From the NCBI RefSeq assembly GCF_027912675.1, contig NZ_CP115757.1, positions 62,001 through 126,000 of the forward strand: DNA of 64,000 nt. The letters are read 5' to 3'. The stretch is from Paracoccus sp. SCSIO 75233. Its GTDB lineage: Bacteria; Pseudomonadota; Alphaproteobacteria; Rhodobacterales; Rhodobacteraceae. Positions 33,983 to 42,980 of this stretch are shown one piece after another (positions within the stretch are counted from its first letter, which is position 1; each line of letters begins with the position of its first letter). The notes under the pieces are model-generated. The model ran no database searches. It was not told the origin of the DNA and worked only from the letters and a program-made list of their open reading frames with translations. The translations under genes and the position numbers were made by a program.

Positions 33983-34375
33983 ATGGTGGACCCCGAGCCC
34001 GAGGTGACAGTGATGACAGAGCTGGTGCGGCCCACGCACAGCAACCATCACGGCACCTTGTTCGCGGGCGAAGCGTTGTCGATGATGGCCAGCGCGGCAT
34101 TCACCGCCGCCAGCCGCCATGCCCGCGAAAAGGTTGTTCTCGCAGCGGTTCAGGACATGCGTTTTTATGAGCCGATCCCAGTGGGCAGCCTGTTTTCGGT
34201 AGAGGCGCGGGTGATCGATGCCGGTCGCAGCTCCATGATGGTCGACGTTACCGGGCGAAGGGAAAATCCCGAAACCGGAGACGCCGCCACGGTCGCGCAA
34301 GGTCAGTTTCAGATGGTCGCCGTCAATCAGGACGGCAGGCCGAAAAAATTCACGTCACGGGAGATAATCACATGA
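33983..34375 (+). CDS. Acyl-CoA thioesterase (hotdog fold)
   Basis: A 130-residue hotdog-fold thioesterase. The motif [17 protein letters not shown] (Asn-x-x-Gly-x-x-x-Gly-Gly-like centre) and the [17 protein letters not shown] strand mark the YciA/acyl-CoA thioester hydrolase group. It may release CoA from propionyl-CoA or methylcitrate-cycle overload. The ATG at 33983 has GAAGGA ahead of it. The stop overlaps prpD (ATGA), so it is part of the operon. Confidence 0.85.
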   Translation: MVDPEPEVTVMTELVRPTHSNHHGTLFAGEALSMMASAAFTAASRHAREKVVLAAVQDMRFYEPIPVGSLFSVEARVIDAGRSSMMVDVTGRRENPETGDAATVAQGQFQMVAVNQDGRPKKFTSREIIT

Positions 34376-35886
34376 ACCAACACGAAGTCCGCACCTATAA
34401 ATCGGCCGAAGATCTGGCGCGCGAGGATCAACTGGCGTGGAAAATCGCCGAGGTGGCCGCCGATGACGTGGCCGTCGATGACGACGTGACCGACATGATC
34501 ATCAACCGGATCATCGACAATGCCTCCGTCGCGGCGGCGTCTGTCGCCCGCCGTCCGGTTGCCTCGGCCCGCGCGCAGGCGATGGCGCATCCCTATCAGC
34601 CCGGTGCGACCGTGTTCGGCGTCGACAGCGGCACGACCATTTCGCCGGAATGGGCCGCCTATGCCAATGGTGTCGCGGTTCGGGAACTGGATTTCCATGA
34701 CACCTATCTGGCGGCGGATTACTCTCACCCTGGCGACAATATCCCGCCGATCCTCGCCGTTGCTCAACACACCGGGAAGTCGGGTGCCGAGCTGATCCGG
34801 GGCCTTGCGACCGGCTATGAAATTCAGGTGGATCTGGTAACCGGCATCTGCCTGCACGAACACAAGATCGACCATATCGCCCATCTCGGCCCGTCAGCGG
34901 CGGCAGGGATCGGCACGCTTCTGGGGCTCGACACCGAGACCATCTATCAGGCCGTTCAGCAGGCCCTTCACGTCACCACCACCACCCGCCAGTCGCGGAA
35001 GGGCGAGATCTCCTCGTGGAAAGCCTATGCCCCCGCCTTTGCTGGCAAGATGGCGATCGAGGCTGTGGACCGCGTGATGCGCGGCGAGGGCGCGCCGTCG
35101 CCCGCATGGGAGGGCGAGGACGGCTTCATCGCCTATCTGCTGTCCGGTCCGGGCAAGATCTACAACGTCCCGCTGCCGGGCAAGGGGGAGGCCAAGCGCG
35201 CCATCCTCGACACCTACACCAAGGAGCATTCGGCGGAATACCAGAGCCAAGCCCTGATCGACCTCGCCCGCCGGATGGGGCCGAAGGTCGGCGATCTGTC
35301 CAAGGTCGACAACATCGTCATCCACACCAGCCACCACACCCATTATGTGATCGGCACCGGCGCGAACGACCCGCAGAAGATGGACCCGAAGGCCAGCCGC
35401 GAGACGCTGGATCACTCCATCATGTATATCTTCGCCGTGGCGCTTGAGGATGGCGGCTGGCATCACGAGAAATCCTACGCCCCGGAACGCGCGAACCGTC
35501 CGGAAACCGTCGAACTCTGGCACAAGATTTCCACGACCGAGGACAAGGAATGGACGCGCCGCTACCACTCCAAGGACCCGAAGGAGAAGGCGTTCGGCGG
35601 CCGCGTCGTCGTGACCCTGAAGGACGGCACGGTTATCGAGGATGAGCTTGCCCTTGCCGACGCCCATCCCGATGGCGCCCGCCCCTTCGTGCGCAAGAAC
35701 TACAAGAACAAGTTCCTGACGCTCTCCGAAGGCATCCTGTCGGCTGCGGAACAGACCCGCTTCCTGCAAGCGGCAGAGGCGCTGCGTGACCTGAAGGCGG
35801 GCGATCTTGCGGCGCTCAACTTCGTCGTCGAACCCGGCAAGCTGGGCGATCCGCGCCCGACCGGCATCTTCGACTTCAAATCGTAA
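34372..35886 (+). CDS. prpD: 2-Methylcitrate dehydratase
   Basis: A 504-residue MmgE/PrpD family protein of full length. It dehydrates 2-methylcitrate to 2-methylaconitate in the methylcitrate cycle. Visible family motifs: [45 protein letters not shown] and [15 protein letters not shown]. Second gene of the propionate operon, coupled to the thioesterase by ATGA and 19 bases upstream of prpC. Confidence 0.95.
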   Translation: MNQHEVRTYKSAEDLAREDQLAWKIAEVAADDVAVDDDVTDMIINRIIDNASVAAASVARRPVASARAQAMAHPYQPGATVFGVDSGTTISPEWAAYANGVAVRELDFHDTYLAADYSHPGDNIPPILAVAQHTGKSGAELIRGLATGYEIQVDLVTGICLHEHKIDHIAHLGPSAAAGIGTLLGLDTETIYQAVQQALHVTTTTRQSRKGEISSWKAYAPAFAGKMAIEAVDRVMRGEGAPSPAWEGEDGFIAYLLSGPGKIYNVPLPGKGEAKRAILDTYTKEHSAEYQSQALIDLARRMGPKVGDLSKVDNIVIHTSHHTHYVIGTGANDPQKMDPKASRETLDHSIMYIFAVALEDGGWHHEKSYAPERANRPETVELWHKISTTEDKEWTRRYHSKDPKEKAFGGRVVVTLKDGTVIEDELALADAHPDGARPFVRKNYKNKFLTLSEGILSAAEQTRFLQAAEALRDLKAGDLAALNFVVEPGKLGDPRPTGIFDFKS

Positions 35887-35905
35887 TCGGGGAGGGGAGG
35901 ACATA

Positions 35906-37042
35906 ATGGCCAAGAAAGCGAAAAAATCCGTCGCCCTGTCGGGGGTGGAGGCCGGTAATTCCGCGCTCTGCACCGTCGGCGAACACGGCAACGACCTGCA
36001 TTATCGCGGCTACGATATTCTCGATTTCGCCGAAACCGCGACGTTTGAGGAAATCGCCCATCTGCTGGTTCACGGCACCCTGCCGAACAAGGCCCAGCTT
36101 GCCGCCTATGAAGAAAAGCTCGCGCGTCTGCGCGGGCTGCCCGCCCCGGTGCTGCAAGTGCTGGAGCAGCTTCCTGCCGCCACCCATCCGATGGATGTCA
36201 TGCGCACCGGCGTGTCCGCCCTAGGCTGCGTTCTGCCGGAGACGCATGACCACAACCCGGCTGGCGCGCGCGATGTGATCGACCGGCTGATGGCCTCGCT
36301 CGGCTCCATGCTGCTCTACTGGTATCACTACAGCCATAATGGCCGCCGCGTCGATGTCGAAGGGGATGAGCGCAGCATCGCGGAACATTTCCTGCGGCTG
36401 CTGCATGGCAAGACCCCGTCGGAGAGCCATATCCGGGCGATGCAGACCTCGCTGATCCTCTATGCGGAGCATGAGTTCAACGCCTCCACCTTCACCGGGC
36501 GGATGGTGGCCGGGACCGGGTCGGACATGTATTCCGCGATCACGGCGGCCATCGGCGCGCTGCGCGGCCCGAAACATGGCGGCGCGAATGAGGTCGCCTA
36601 CGACATCCAGTCCCGCTACGCGACCCCTGACGAGGCGGCGGAAGACATCCGCGCCCGCGTTGCCGAAAAGCAGATCATCATCGGCTTTGGCCACCCGGTC
36701 TATACGGTCTCCGATCCCCGCAACGTGGTCATCAAGCGGGTTGCGAAACAGCTTTCGGATGAGGCCGGCGATACGCGGCTCTATGACGTGGCCGAACGGA
36801 TCGAGACGGTCATGGATGAGGAACGCAAGATGTTCCCAAATCTCGACTGGTTCAGTGCCGTGTCCTATCACCTCATGGGTGTGCCGACGGCCATGTTCAC
36901 GCCCCTTTTCGTGATCTCGCGGACCTCGGGCTGGGGCGCGCATGTGCTGGAGCAGCGCGAAGACGGCAAGATCATCCGGCCTTCCGCGCATTACACCGGG
37001 CCGGAGAACCGGGAATTCGTGCCGCTGGCGAAGCGCGGCTGA
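35906..37042 (+). CDS. prpC: 2-Methylcitrate synthase
   Basis: A 378-residue citrate-synthase family enzyme that condenses propionyl-CoA with oxaloacetate. The catalytic residues are in the usual motifs: His in the YAEHEFNAS segment, His in GPKHGGANE, and [13 protein letters not shown]. The N-terminal GNSALCTVG and LHYRGYDI match methylcitrate rather than citrate synthases. A strong ribosome site GGAGGGGAGG precedes the ATG. Confidence 0.94.
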   Translation: MAKKAKKSVALSGVEAGNSALCTVGEHGNDLHYRGYDILDFAETATFEEIAHLLVHGTLPNKAQLAAYEEKLARLRGLPAPVLQVLEQLPAATHPMDVMRTGVSALGCVLPETHDHNPAGARDVIDRLMASLGSMLLYWYHYSHNGRRVDVEGDERSIAEHFLRLLHGKTPSESHIRAMQTSLILYAEHEFNASTFTGRMVAGTGSDMYSAITAAIGALRGPKHGGANEVAYDIQSRYATPDEAAEDIRARVAEKQIIIGFGHPVYTVSDPRNVVIKRVAKQLSDEAGDTRLYDVAERIETVMDEERKMFPNLDWFSAVSYHLMGVPTAMFTPLFVISRTSGWGAHVLEQREDGKIIRPSAHYTGPENREFVPLAKRG

Positions 37043-37092
37043 GGATCACAGGCTGATGGCAGATGCGCGACATGGGTCGTTCTGAACGGAAA

Positions 37093-37166
37093 GCGTCCGA
37101 CCTGGTGGGCGCGCAACGCGCCCGCCTGGGGGAGGGCGGACGCGTGGCCGTCGCTGGCGCGACGGC
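37093..37166 (+). other. Two perfect hairpins between prpC and prpB
   Basis: Hairpin one: GGGCGCG-CAA-CGCGCCC (37107-37123), enclosed by GCGTCCG (37093-37099) with CGGACGC (37137-37143). Hairpin two: GCCGTCGC-TGGC-GCGACGGC (37147-37166). Neither is followed by a T-tract, so they are not intrinsic terminators. They occupy much of the 177-base prpC-prpB spacer and may affect message stability or processing. Confidence 0.65.
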
Positions 37167-37219
37167 TGTGCAATGCGGCTCTGATCTGTCCTCGGCAATT
37201 TCAATGTAAGGAAACATAC

Positions 37220-38134
37220 ATGCCATATCTCATCGGGGCCGAATATAACGACGTGCCCGCCGGTCAGCGCTTCCAGACGCTTCTGGACGCCCCCGGCATC
37301 CTGCGCCTGCCCGGCGCGCATAACGGTCAGTCCGCGCTTCAGGCCAAGGCTGCGGGGTTCGAGGCACTGTATCTGTCCGGCGCGGCGATGACCGCGTCGA
37401 TGGGTCTGCCGGATCTCGGTATCATCACCGTGGACGAGGTCGCCTTCTTCATCCGCCAGATCGCGCGGGCCACCGGCCTTCCGCTGCTGGTCGATGGCGA
37501 CACCGGCTATGGCGAGGCGCTGAACGTCATGCACATGGTCCGCACGTTTGAGGACGCGGGTGCCGGTGCCGTGCATCTTGAGGACCAGTTGCTGCCCAAG
37601 AAATGCGGCCATCTGAACGACAAGAAACTGGCCGCGGCTGCCGACATGGCCGCCAAGGTCGCCGCCGCCGCCAAGGCCCGCCGACATCTGCGCATCATTG
37701 CCCGTACCGATGCCGCCGCAAGCGAGGGGCTCGAAGGCGCGGTCGCGCGCGCGAAGCTTTATGTCGAGGCCGGGGCGGATGCGATCTTCCCCGAGGCGTT
37801 GACCTCGGTCGAGATGTTCAAGGAAGTCCGCGCCGCGCTGCCCGGCGTGAAGCTGCTGGCCAATATGACCGAATTCGGCCGCACCCCGGCGCTGACCGCG
37901 CAGGAGTTCCAGGATCTCGGCTACGATATGGTGATCTGGCCGGTCTCCTCGCTGCGGGTTGCGAACAAGGCGCAGGAGAAGCTTTATGCGGCAATCGCCC
38001 GCGACGGCGCGACGACCGCCATGCTGGACGAGATGCAGACGAGGCAGGAGCTTTACGACACGATCGGCCTGAACGCGTTTGAGGCGCTTGATGCCAGCAT
38101 CGCCGCCTCGGTCGCCCCTGACTGGAAGGCATAG
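37220..38134 (+). CDS. prpB: 2-Methylisocitrate lyase
   Basis: A 304-residue lyase of the isocitrate-lyase superfamily, which splits 2-methylisocitrate into pyruvate and succinate. The signature KKCGHL with the catalytic Cys, the metal-binding VDGDTGYGEA, VHLEDQ and the downstream IARTDA match PrpB. Last gene of the operon, ended by a terminator at 38167. A purine-rich site AAGGAAA lies seven bases before the ATG. Confidence 0.95.
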   Translation: MPYLIGAEYNDVPAGQRFQTLLDAPGILRLPGAHNGQSALQAKAAGFEALYLSGAAMTASMGLPDLGIITVDEVAFFIRQIARATGLPLLVDGDTGYGEALNVMHMVRTFEDAGAGAVHLEDQLLPKKCGHLNDKKLAAAADMAAKVAAAAKARRHLRIIARTDAAASEGLEGAVARAKLYVEAGADAIFPEALTSVEMFKEVRAALPGVKLLANMTEFGRTPALTAQEFQDLGYDMVIWPVSSLRVANKAQEKLYAAIARDGATTAMLDEMQTRQELYDTIGLNAFEALDASIAASVAPDWKA

Positions 38135-38166
38135 ACCGCCCCTGTCTTTCGTCGCGAGAACTCAGA

Positions 38167-38191
38167 CCGCCGGCTTGTCCGGCGGTTTTTT
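38167..38191 (+). terminator. Intrinsic terminator of the propionate operon
   Basis: CCGCCGG (38167-38173), loop CTTGT, CCGGCGG (38179-38185) and then TTTTTT form a classical Rho-independent terminator 33 bases after the prpB stop. Confidence 0.92.
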
Positions 38192-38201
38192 CGTCGGGAC
38201 A

Positions 38202-39002
38202 TTACAGATCGGGTGGCGGCAGCGCGTCATTAACGACATCCGGCCCGAATAGTGGCCCCCGGACAGGGGCGATCAATGCGGTTCGCTTCCCGCCAATCGC
38301 CGCCAGCGACCCCGGCATCCCCGTCACCCCGGTCCCGAGCGGCGCGCCGAGCAACATGCGTTTCTCCACAATCCGCACGCTGCGGGAGGGCGGGCCAAGC
38401 CGCGCCAGATCGGCGGGCGCTGCTGCGGCGAAGCGGTTATAGGTCTCCGCCGTGCCGCGCATCCCGCCGAAGCCGCCGCGCTGCAAGGACGCGCGCAACT
38501 CGTCGAACCGCGTCAGATACCGGGTCGCATATTTCGGCGTGCGGGAATGAAACATCCCCGCAGCAATCCGCCAGTCGCCGCTCTCCTGGTACAGATCGCT
38601 GATGAAGCGTGCCGCGTAGCGGGCATTGTTCAGCGGATCGAACATCTCCGCGACGGAGGCGAAATGCATCCCGTGCCAGCGGTAATTCAACTGGAAGCAC
38701 CCGATATCGACATTCAGCCGCCCCTCTGTCACCCGCGCCTCGGCAAAGGCCATCGCCGCGCCGGGATCGTCGAACCAGCTTCCATTCCCTTCCGCATTGA
38801 CGCTCCACGCCCAGGGCCGGACCACCCCGTCCCGCCGTCGCCCGGTCTCCGTCAGCGTCAGCGCGCCCAGAATATCCGCCGGCACCCCGGCCTCGGCCGC
38901 CGCTGTCTGCGACGCCCATTCGCACAACGCCGCCGCCTCATCCCCGGAGGCGGCAACCCGAACGGGCATCAGTACCAGACATAGCATCAACACGAATCGC
39001 AT
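38202..39002 (-). CDS. Lytic transglycosylase (SLT domain, exported)
   Basis: A 266-residue protein with an N-terminal signal peptide (about residues 1-18, ending AAS). The SLT-type catalytic domain shows the Glu in ALTLTETGRRRDG, the IGCFQLNYRWHG strand-loop and the NARYAARFISDLYQESGDW helix. It would cleave peptidoglycan glycan strands in the periplasm. The C-terminal 70 residues are low in motifs and rich in Gly/Pro. Confidence 0.8.
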   Translation of the reverse strand: MRFVLMLCLVLMPVRVAASGDEAAALCEWASQTAAAEAGVPADILGALTLTETGRRRDGVVRPWAWSVNAEGNGSWFDDPGAAMAFAEARVTEGRLNVDIGCFQLNYRWHGMHFASVAEMFDPLNNARYAARFISDLYQESGDWRIAAGMFHSRTPKYATRYLTRFDELRASLQRGGFGGMRGTAETYNRFAAAAPADLARLGPPSRSVRIVEKRMLLGAPLGTGVTGMPGSLAAIGGKRTALIAPVRGPLFGPDVVNDALPPPDL

Positions 39003-39046
39003 GACCGCAGGCTAGGCGGGAAACCCTTCCCGGCGCTTAACCGCCG

Positions 39047-40480
39047 CTATTCGCCCTCGAAGCTGAACAGCGCCACGCTCCGCTCCCACTCATTCACCGA
39101 CAGGTTGCGGTTGATCGGGGCTTGCGCACGCGAGGCGCAGTTCTGCCGCTCGCACAGGAAGCAGTTCAGCCCGATATCGGTCGGCTGCACCTTCTCCTGA
39201 TCGATGGAATCGGCATAGATCAGACGCGGCGCGAAAGCGACGTCGCAGCCCAGCCCGACCGCCAGACGCGGCGCCGGGGCCGAGGCGCTGCCCCCCGCCC
39301 GCGTCACCGTCCGCGCGATTGAGAAATAACGCGTCCCCTCCGGCATCCGGATCAACTGCGTCTGAATGCGCCCCGGCGTTTCGAACGCGGCATGAATATT
39401 CCATAACGGGCAGGTGCCGCCAAAGCGCGAGAACGGAAACCGCCCTGCACTGAACCGTTTCGAGACATTCCCGGCCCGGTCGATCCGCACGAAGAAAAAC
39501 GGGATCCCCCGTGCCTCGGGCCGTTGCAGCGTCGTCATCCGGTGCGCGGTCTGTTCGAAGCTGGTGCCGAAGCGATGGCCGATCACCTCCAGATCGTAAC
39601 GCTCCGATTCGCAGGCGGCGAGGAAGGGCTGGTACGGCATCAGCAAGGCGGCGGCGAAATAATTCGCCAGACTGACCCGCGCCAGACTGCGCGTCGCGTC
39701 GCCCTCCAGTTCCGCCTGCGACATGATTTCGTCGATCAGATCCTCATATTCCAGCCGCGCCAGAAGCACCGCGATCTGGAACCGCCGGCTCGCCGCGTCC
39801 AGCAATTCCGACAGCATCAGCTCCTTGCGATGCGGATCATAGCGGCGCAGCGATCCCCCCATGACCGAGGCGGGCAGCCGCCGCACCCGCACATTATGCG
39901 CGGCCAGCAGCCGGTGCAGCCCGGTCCCGGTCTCGTCCCGGTGAATGCGGTTCTTCTCCGCCACCTTCTCCGCCTCCCGGTCGAGCGCGTCCATATAGTT
40001 GCGGTTGTCGTAGAACCAATCCCGCACCAACTCGACAGGCTTGGCGATCTGGGCCAGCACCTCGACCTTGTTGCGGTCGGTCAGCGGATTGTCATCGGCC
40101 TGCCCGCGCATCATCGCATCGCTCAACCGCCCCTGCAGCCGCACAAGGGCGGAGGCGATGCGGGGCGAGGCCTGCAGCACCGCCTCCATCTCCGCCCGGC
40201 TGACCGCGTCCGTCTCCAGCGAGGGGTCTTTCAGCGCCGCCTCGAAATCCACGGCCAGTTGCGTGTCGGTGCCGGGCGCAAGCTCTGCCACATTGATGTC
40301 ATAGACCTGCGCCAGCCGCATCAGCAGCTTGGCCGAGGCAGGGCGCTGATCCGACTCGATCAGCGTGATATAGCTCGCCGACACATCAAGCTGCTCCGCC
40401 ATCTGCGCCTGCGTCAGACCCAGTGTCGTGCGCAACACCTTGAGCCGCTTGCCAATGATTAGCTTTTCGCCGCGCGCCAT
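39047..40480 (-). CDS. PrpR/RamB/ScfR-type regulator, divergent from isocitrate lyase
   Basis: A 477-residue paralogue of the regulator at 32466. Its XRE domain is LTQAQMAEQLDVSASYITLIESDQ, its centre has ANYFAAALLMPYQPFL, and its C-terminal DUF2083 has Cys in GLNCFLCERQNCASRA. The actinobacterial relative RamB controls glyoxylate genes in response to acetate. Here the gene is divergent from aceA and separated by a region with three operator-like dyads, so it is the probable regulator of the glyoxylate bypass. Confidence 0.85.
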   Translation of the reverse strand: MARGEKLIIGKRLKVLRTTLGLTQAQMAEQLDVSASYITLIESDQRPASAKLLMRLAQVYDINVAELAPGTDTQLAVDFEAALKDPSLETDAVSRAEMEAVLQASPRIASALVRLQGRLSDAMMRGQADDNPLTDRNKVEVLAQIAKPVELVRDWFYDNRNYMDALDREAEKVAEKNRIHRDETGTGLHRLLAAHNVRVRRLPASVMGGSLRRYDPHRKELMLSELLDAASRRFQIAVLLARLEYEDLIDEIMSQAELEGDATRSLARVSLANYFAAALLMPYQPFLAACESERYDLEVIGHRFGTSFEQTAHRMTTLQRPEARGIPFFFVRIDRAGNVSKRFSAGRFPFSRFGGTCPLWNIHAAFETPGRIQTQLIRMPEGTRYFSIARTVTRAGGSASAPAPRLAVGLGCDVAFAPRLIYADSIDQEKVQPTDIGLNCFLCERQNCASRAQAPINRNLSVNEWERSVALFSFEGE

Positions 40481-40494
40481 ATTACATTCCTGAC

Positions 40495-40586
40495 ATTACA
40501 AACGTAACCGATCTTACAATTGTTACAGAATGACCTGATTCCCACAATAAGCTAATGCATAACAAGCATGACATTACTAGAGTAAC
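40495..40586. promoter_or_regulatory. Three operator-like dyads in the aceA upstream region
   Basis: ATTAC-N4-GTAAC occurs at 40495-40508 and 40573-40586, both preceded by GAC. A related dyad, CTTAC-AATT-GTTAC, lies at 40513-40526. They lie between the divergent regulator and isocitrate lyase genes. This differs from the TTCGCAA type near the other regulator, suggesting that the paralogues read different sites. Confidence 0.65.
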
Positions 40587-40694
40587 AAATGCAAAGGCGG
40601 GAATCGCCCCGCAGAAACGAATAGAGATGCAGCGAGTGGACCGACACCCGCGACCTGCATGGCAAGAACAAAAGACGTCATGAAAGGAGAGACC

Positions 40695-42305
40695 ATGGCA
40701 AACCGGAAAACCTACGCCGAACTCCGCGCGGAACTCGAAAAGCGCTACCCGAACGGCCAGACCGTCGGCGGCGTGAATATCGACGATATCGTCCAGCTCA
40801 AGCTGCAGAACAGCTATGACACCCATCTCGATATCGCCCGCGACATGGCAACCGTCATGCGCGCGGATATGGCGGCCTATGACGCCGATCCGACGCTCTC
40901 CACACAGTCGCTGGGTTGCTGGTCGGGCTTCCACGCCCAGCAGATGATCAAATCGGTCAAGCGCCTGCGGGGCACAACCAAGCGCGCTTATGTCTACCTG
41001 TCGGGCTGGATGGTCGCCGGTCTGCGCAACACCTGGGGCCACCTGCCGGACCAGTCGATGCACGAGAAAACCGCCGTCGCCGACCTGATCCGCGAGATCT
41101 ATGTCTCGCTGCGTCAGGCTGATGAAGTCGCCATGAACGACCTGTTCAAGGAACTGAAATCCGCCGGCAATGACGAAGCCCGCAATGCCGTCATCGAGAA
41201 GATCGACAATTTCGAATCGCATGTCGTGCCGATCATTGCCGATATCGACGCCGGTTTCGGGAACGAGCATGCGACCTATCTGCTCGCCAAAGAGCTGATC
41301 CAGGCCGGTGCCTGCTGCCTGCAGATCGAAAACCAGGTCTCCGACGCCAAGCAGTGCGGCCACCAGGACGGCAAGGTCACCGTGCCGCGCGAGGACTTCA
41401 TTGAGAAACTGCGTGCCTGCCGTCTGGCCTTTGAGGAACTCGGCGTTGACGATGGTGTCATCGTGGCCCGCACCGACAGCCTCGGCGCCGGTCTGACCCA
41501 GAAGGTGCCGGTGTCGCAGCAAGCGGGCGATCTGGCCTCCGAATATATCAAATGGCTCGACACCGATGCGATCACCGATGAAAACCCGGTCCGCGACGGC
41601 GAGCTGGCGATCATGCAGAACGGCGAATTCGTCAAGCCGAAGCGCCTGCCGAACGGTCTCTTCCCGTTCAAGAAAGGCTCCGGCCGGGCGCGCGTGGTCG
41701 AGGATTGCATCGCCAACCTGACGCAGGGCGGCGCGGACATGTTGTGGATCGAAACCGACACCCCGAACGTCGCCGAAATCGCCGGTATGGTGAACGAGGT
41801 GCGCGAGGCGGTTCCGAATGCCAAGCTGGTCTACAACAACTCGCCATCCTTCAACTGGACCCTGAACCTGCGCAAGCAGGTCCGCGAGGAATGGGTGAAC
41901 GAAGGCAAGATCGCTGCCGGTGACTACCCGGATGGCAATGAGCTGATGAAGCCGGATTACGATGCGACCGAACTCGGTCAGGAAGCCGATGCACGTCTGC
42001 AGCGCTTCCAGCATGACATCTCGACTCAGGCCGGTGTGTTCCACAACCTGATCACCCTGCCGACCTTCCACCTGACCGCGAAATCGGTGGACGAGCTGTC
42101 GCGCGGCTACTTCGGCGACGACAAGATGCTGGCCTATGTCAAAACCGTTCAGCGCGAGGAAATCCGTCGCGGTATCAGCGCGGTCAAGCACCAGCACGAG
42201 GTCGGCTCCGATCTGGGCGACACGTTCAAGGAAATGGTCGGCGGCGACCGTGCGCTGAAAGCCGGCGGTTCCAAGAACACGATGAACCAGTTCGCAGCCG
42301 AATAA
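40695..42305 (+). CDS. aceA: Isocitrate lyase
   Basis: A 536-residue isocitrate lyase of the longer type, first enzyme of the glyoxylate bypass. The catalytic Cys lies in DAKQCGHQDGK, with ADIDAGFGNEHAT for metal binding and SPSFNW near the C terminus. The ATG at 40695 follows AAAGGAGAG, while an in-frame ATG at 40659 has no site. The glyoxylate bypass allows growth on acetate and fatty acids, consistent with the PHA and methylcitrate genes nearby. Confidence 0.96.
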   Translation: MANRKTYAELRAELEKRYPNGQTVGGVNIDDIVQLKLQNSYDTHLDIARDMATVMRADMAAYDADPTLSTQSLGCWSGFHAQQMIKSVKRLRGTTKRAYVYLSGWMVAGLRNTWGHLPDQSMHEKTAVADLIREIYVSLRQADEVAMNDLFKELKSAGNDEARNAVIEKIDNFESHVVPIIADIDAGFGNEHATYLLAKELIQAGACCLQIENQVSDAKQCGHQDGKVTVPREDFIEKLRACRLAFEELGVDDGVIVARTDSLGAGLTQKVPVSQQAGDLASEYIKWLDTDAITDENPVRDGELAIMQNGEFVKPKRLPNGLFPFKKGSGRARVVEDCIANLTQGGADMLWIETDTPNVAEIAGMVNEVREAVPNAKLVYNNSPSFNWTLNLRKQVREEWVNEGKIAAGDYPDGNELMKPDYDATELGQEADARLQRFQHDISTQAGVFHNLITLPTFHLTAKSVDELSRGYFGDDKMLAYVKTVQREEIRRGISAVKHQHEVGSDLGDTFKEMVGGDRALKAGGSKNTMNQFAAE

Positions 42306-42322
42306 GGCTCTGTAAACTGCCG

Positions 42323-42350
42323 ATCCCCGCCGCTAAGGTGGCGGGGATTC
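42323..42350 (+). terminator. Hairpin after aceA
   Basis: ATCCCCGCC (42323-42331) pairs with GGCGGGGAT (42340-42348) around an eight-base loop and is followed by only TCTC. It is a partial terminator or attenuator between aceA and the small gene downstream. Confidence 0.6.
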
Positions 42351-42368
42351 TCAACGGAGGACCGAGAC

Positions 42369-42614
42369 ATGAGTGCAGATACCGAATTCCAACGCGTCGA
42401 CCTTCCCGAGGCTGACCGCGAAACCCGCGCCATTCACCGCGTGGCAGAGGCCGTCCATCGCGTGAACGAGGCGGTACAACGTGCCGTCAATGAAGGCGTC
42501 TCGGTAGAGCTGATCCGCGTCTCGCGCTTCCATAACGGCGCAGGCGCATGGGGCGACCAGATCGTGCCGACGATCCGCGGCACCGGCGACAAGGCCGAAG
42601 ACGGCAAAGCCTGA
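42369..42614 (+). CDS. Small conserved-looking protein downstream of aceA
   Basis: An 81-residue protein. Residues 12-50 are a helix rich in charged residues (RETRAIHRVAEAVHRVNEAVQ), followed by a short beta pair (VSVELIRVSRFH). The ribosome site is GGAGGACC, close to the ATG, and a strong terminator follows. I do not recognise the family. The position after isocitrate lyase and before a terminator suggests it is the end of the aceA operon. Confidence 0.7.
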   Translation: MSADTEFQRVDLPEADRETRAIHRVAEAVHRVNEAVQRAVNEGVSVELIRVSRFHNGAGAWGDQIVPTIRGTGDKAEDGKA

Positions 42615-42638
42615 CCCTGAGCCTGAACATGAAACCGG

Positions 42639-42664
42639 AAAGGCGGGCCTTGAGCCCGCCTTTT
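42639..42664 (+). terminator. Intrinsic terminator
   Basis: AAAGGCGGGC (42639-42648), a five-base loop, then GCCCGCCTTTT (42654-42664) form a perfect ten-pair stem with a T end. It terminates the aceA transcript. Confidence 0.9.
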
Positions 42665-42696
42665 CCATATCCCGACCCCAAATTTATATCCCCACC

Positions 42697-42725
42697 CCCG
42701 TAGGGTGCGCTTCAGCGCACCACCA
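42697..42725 (+). repeat. Palindromic intergenic repeat, copy 1
   Basis: This 29-bp sequence includes the hairpin GGTGCGCT-TC-AGCGCACC and is identical, in inverted orientation, to 44001-44029. It is a REP-like extragenic palindrome. The two copies flank rpsO and the pseudouridine synthase gene. Confidence 0.85.
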
Positions 42726-42738
42726 CCCCTCCCAACCA

Positions 42739-42786
42739 GTGCACCCCCTGTGTACACCCTGTGCACACCCCGTGTACGCAAATCAC
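42739..42786 (+). repeat. 48-bp element of four GTGYAC blocks at 11-bp pitch, copy A
   Basis: Blocks GTGCAC (42739), GTGTAC (42750), GTGCAC (42761) and GTGTAC (42772) start exactly 11 bases apart and are followed by GCAAATCAC, ending at 42786. Copy B at 60164-60211 has the same design on the other strand. The hexamers are near-palindromic or palindromic, so the element offers four equally phased protein-binding sites. The function is unknown. Confidence 0.8.
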
Positions 42787-42887
42787 ACCCCAAACCCCCA
42801 GCAATCCCGGCCCAATCCCCTTCGCCGGCGCCAATTGCACCAAACGCAACGCCCGCACCCGTTGCCCCACCCCGCAGGGCGCAAAAG

Positions 42888-42920
42888 AAAAACGCCCGCA
42901 GCCAAAACCACGAGCGTTTT
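42888..42920 (-). terminator. Intrinsic terminator of rpsO
   Basis: On the minus strand AAAACGC (42920-42914) and GCGTTTT (42895-42889) form the stem, followed by TTTCTTTT. It lies about 60 bases after the rpsO stop. Confidence 0.7.
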
Positions 42921-42980
42921 CTTATAGAGATCCAAGCCTGACCGGCAGCGCGAAAGACCGCGCCGCAGCCGCTCAGAACA

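Larger units (their letters stand above)
42665..42980. other. Non-coding convergent intergenic region
   Basis: This 316-base stretch between the aceA terminator and rpsO is C-rich and contains no convincing gene. It holds a 29-bp palindromic repeat (42697-42725), a 48-bp GTGYAC array (42739-42786) and the rpsO terminator (42888-42920). A few short frames such as 42705-42941 are low-complexity Pro/Thr-rich and are not accepted as genes. Confidence 0.7.

Noticed and set aside
37043..37219. Transcription terminator between prpC and prpB
   Set aside because: The hairpins are strong but no T-tract follows; prpB has no obvious separate promoter, so the spacer is more likely structured mRNA within the operon.
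42705..42941. Pro/Thr-rich short frames in the intergenic region after aceA
   Set aside because: Low-complexity translations of the C-rich repeat region, without ribosome sites; the DNA-level repeats explain the pattern.
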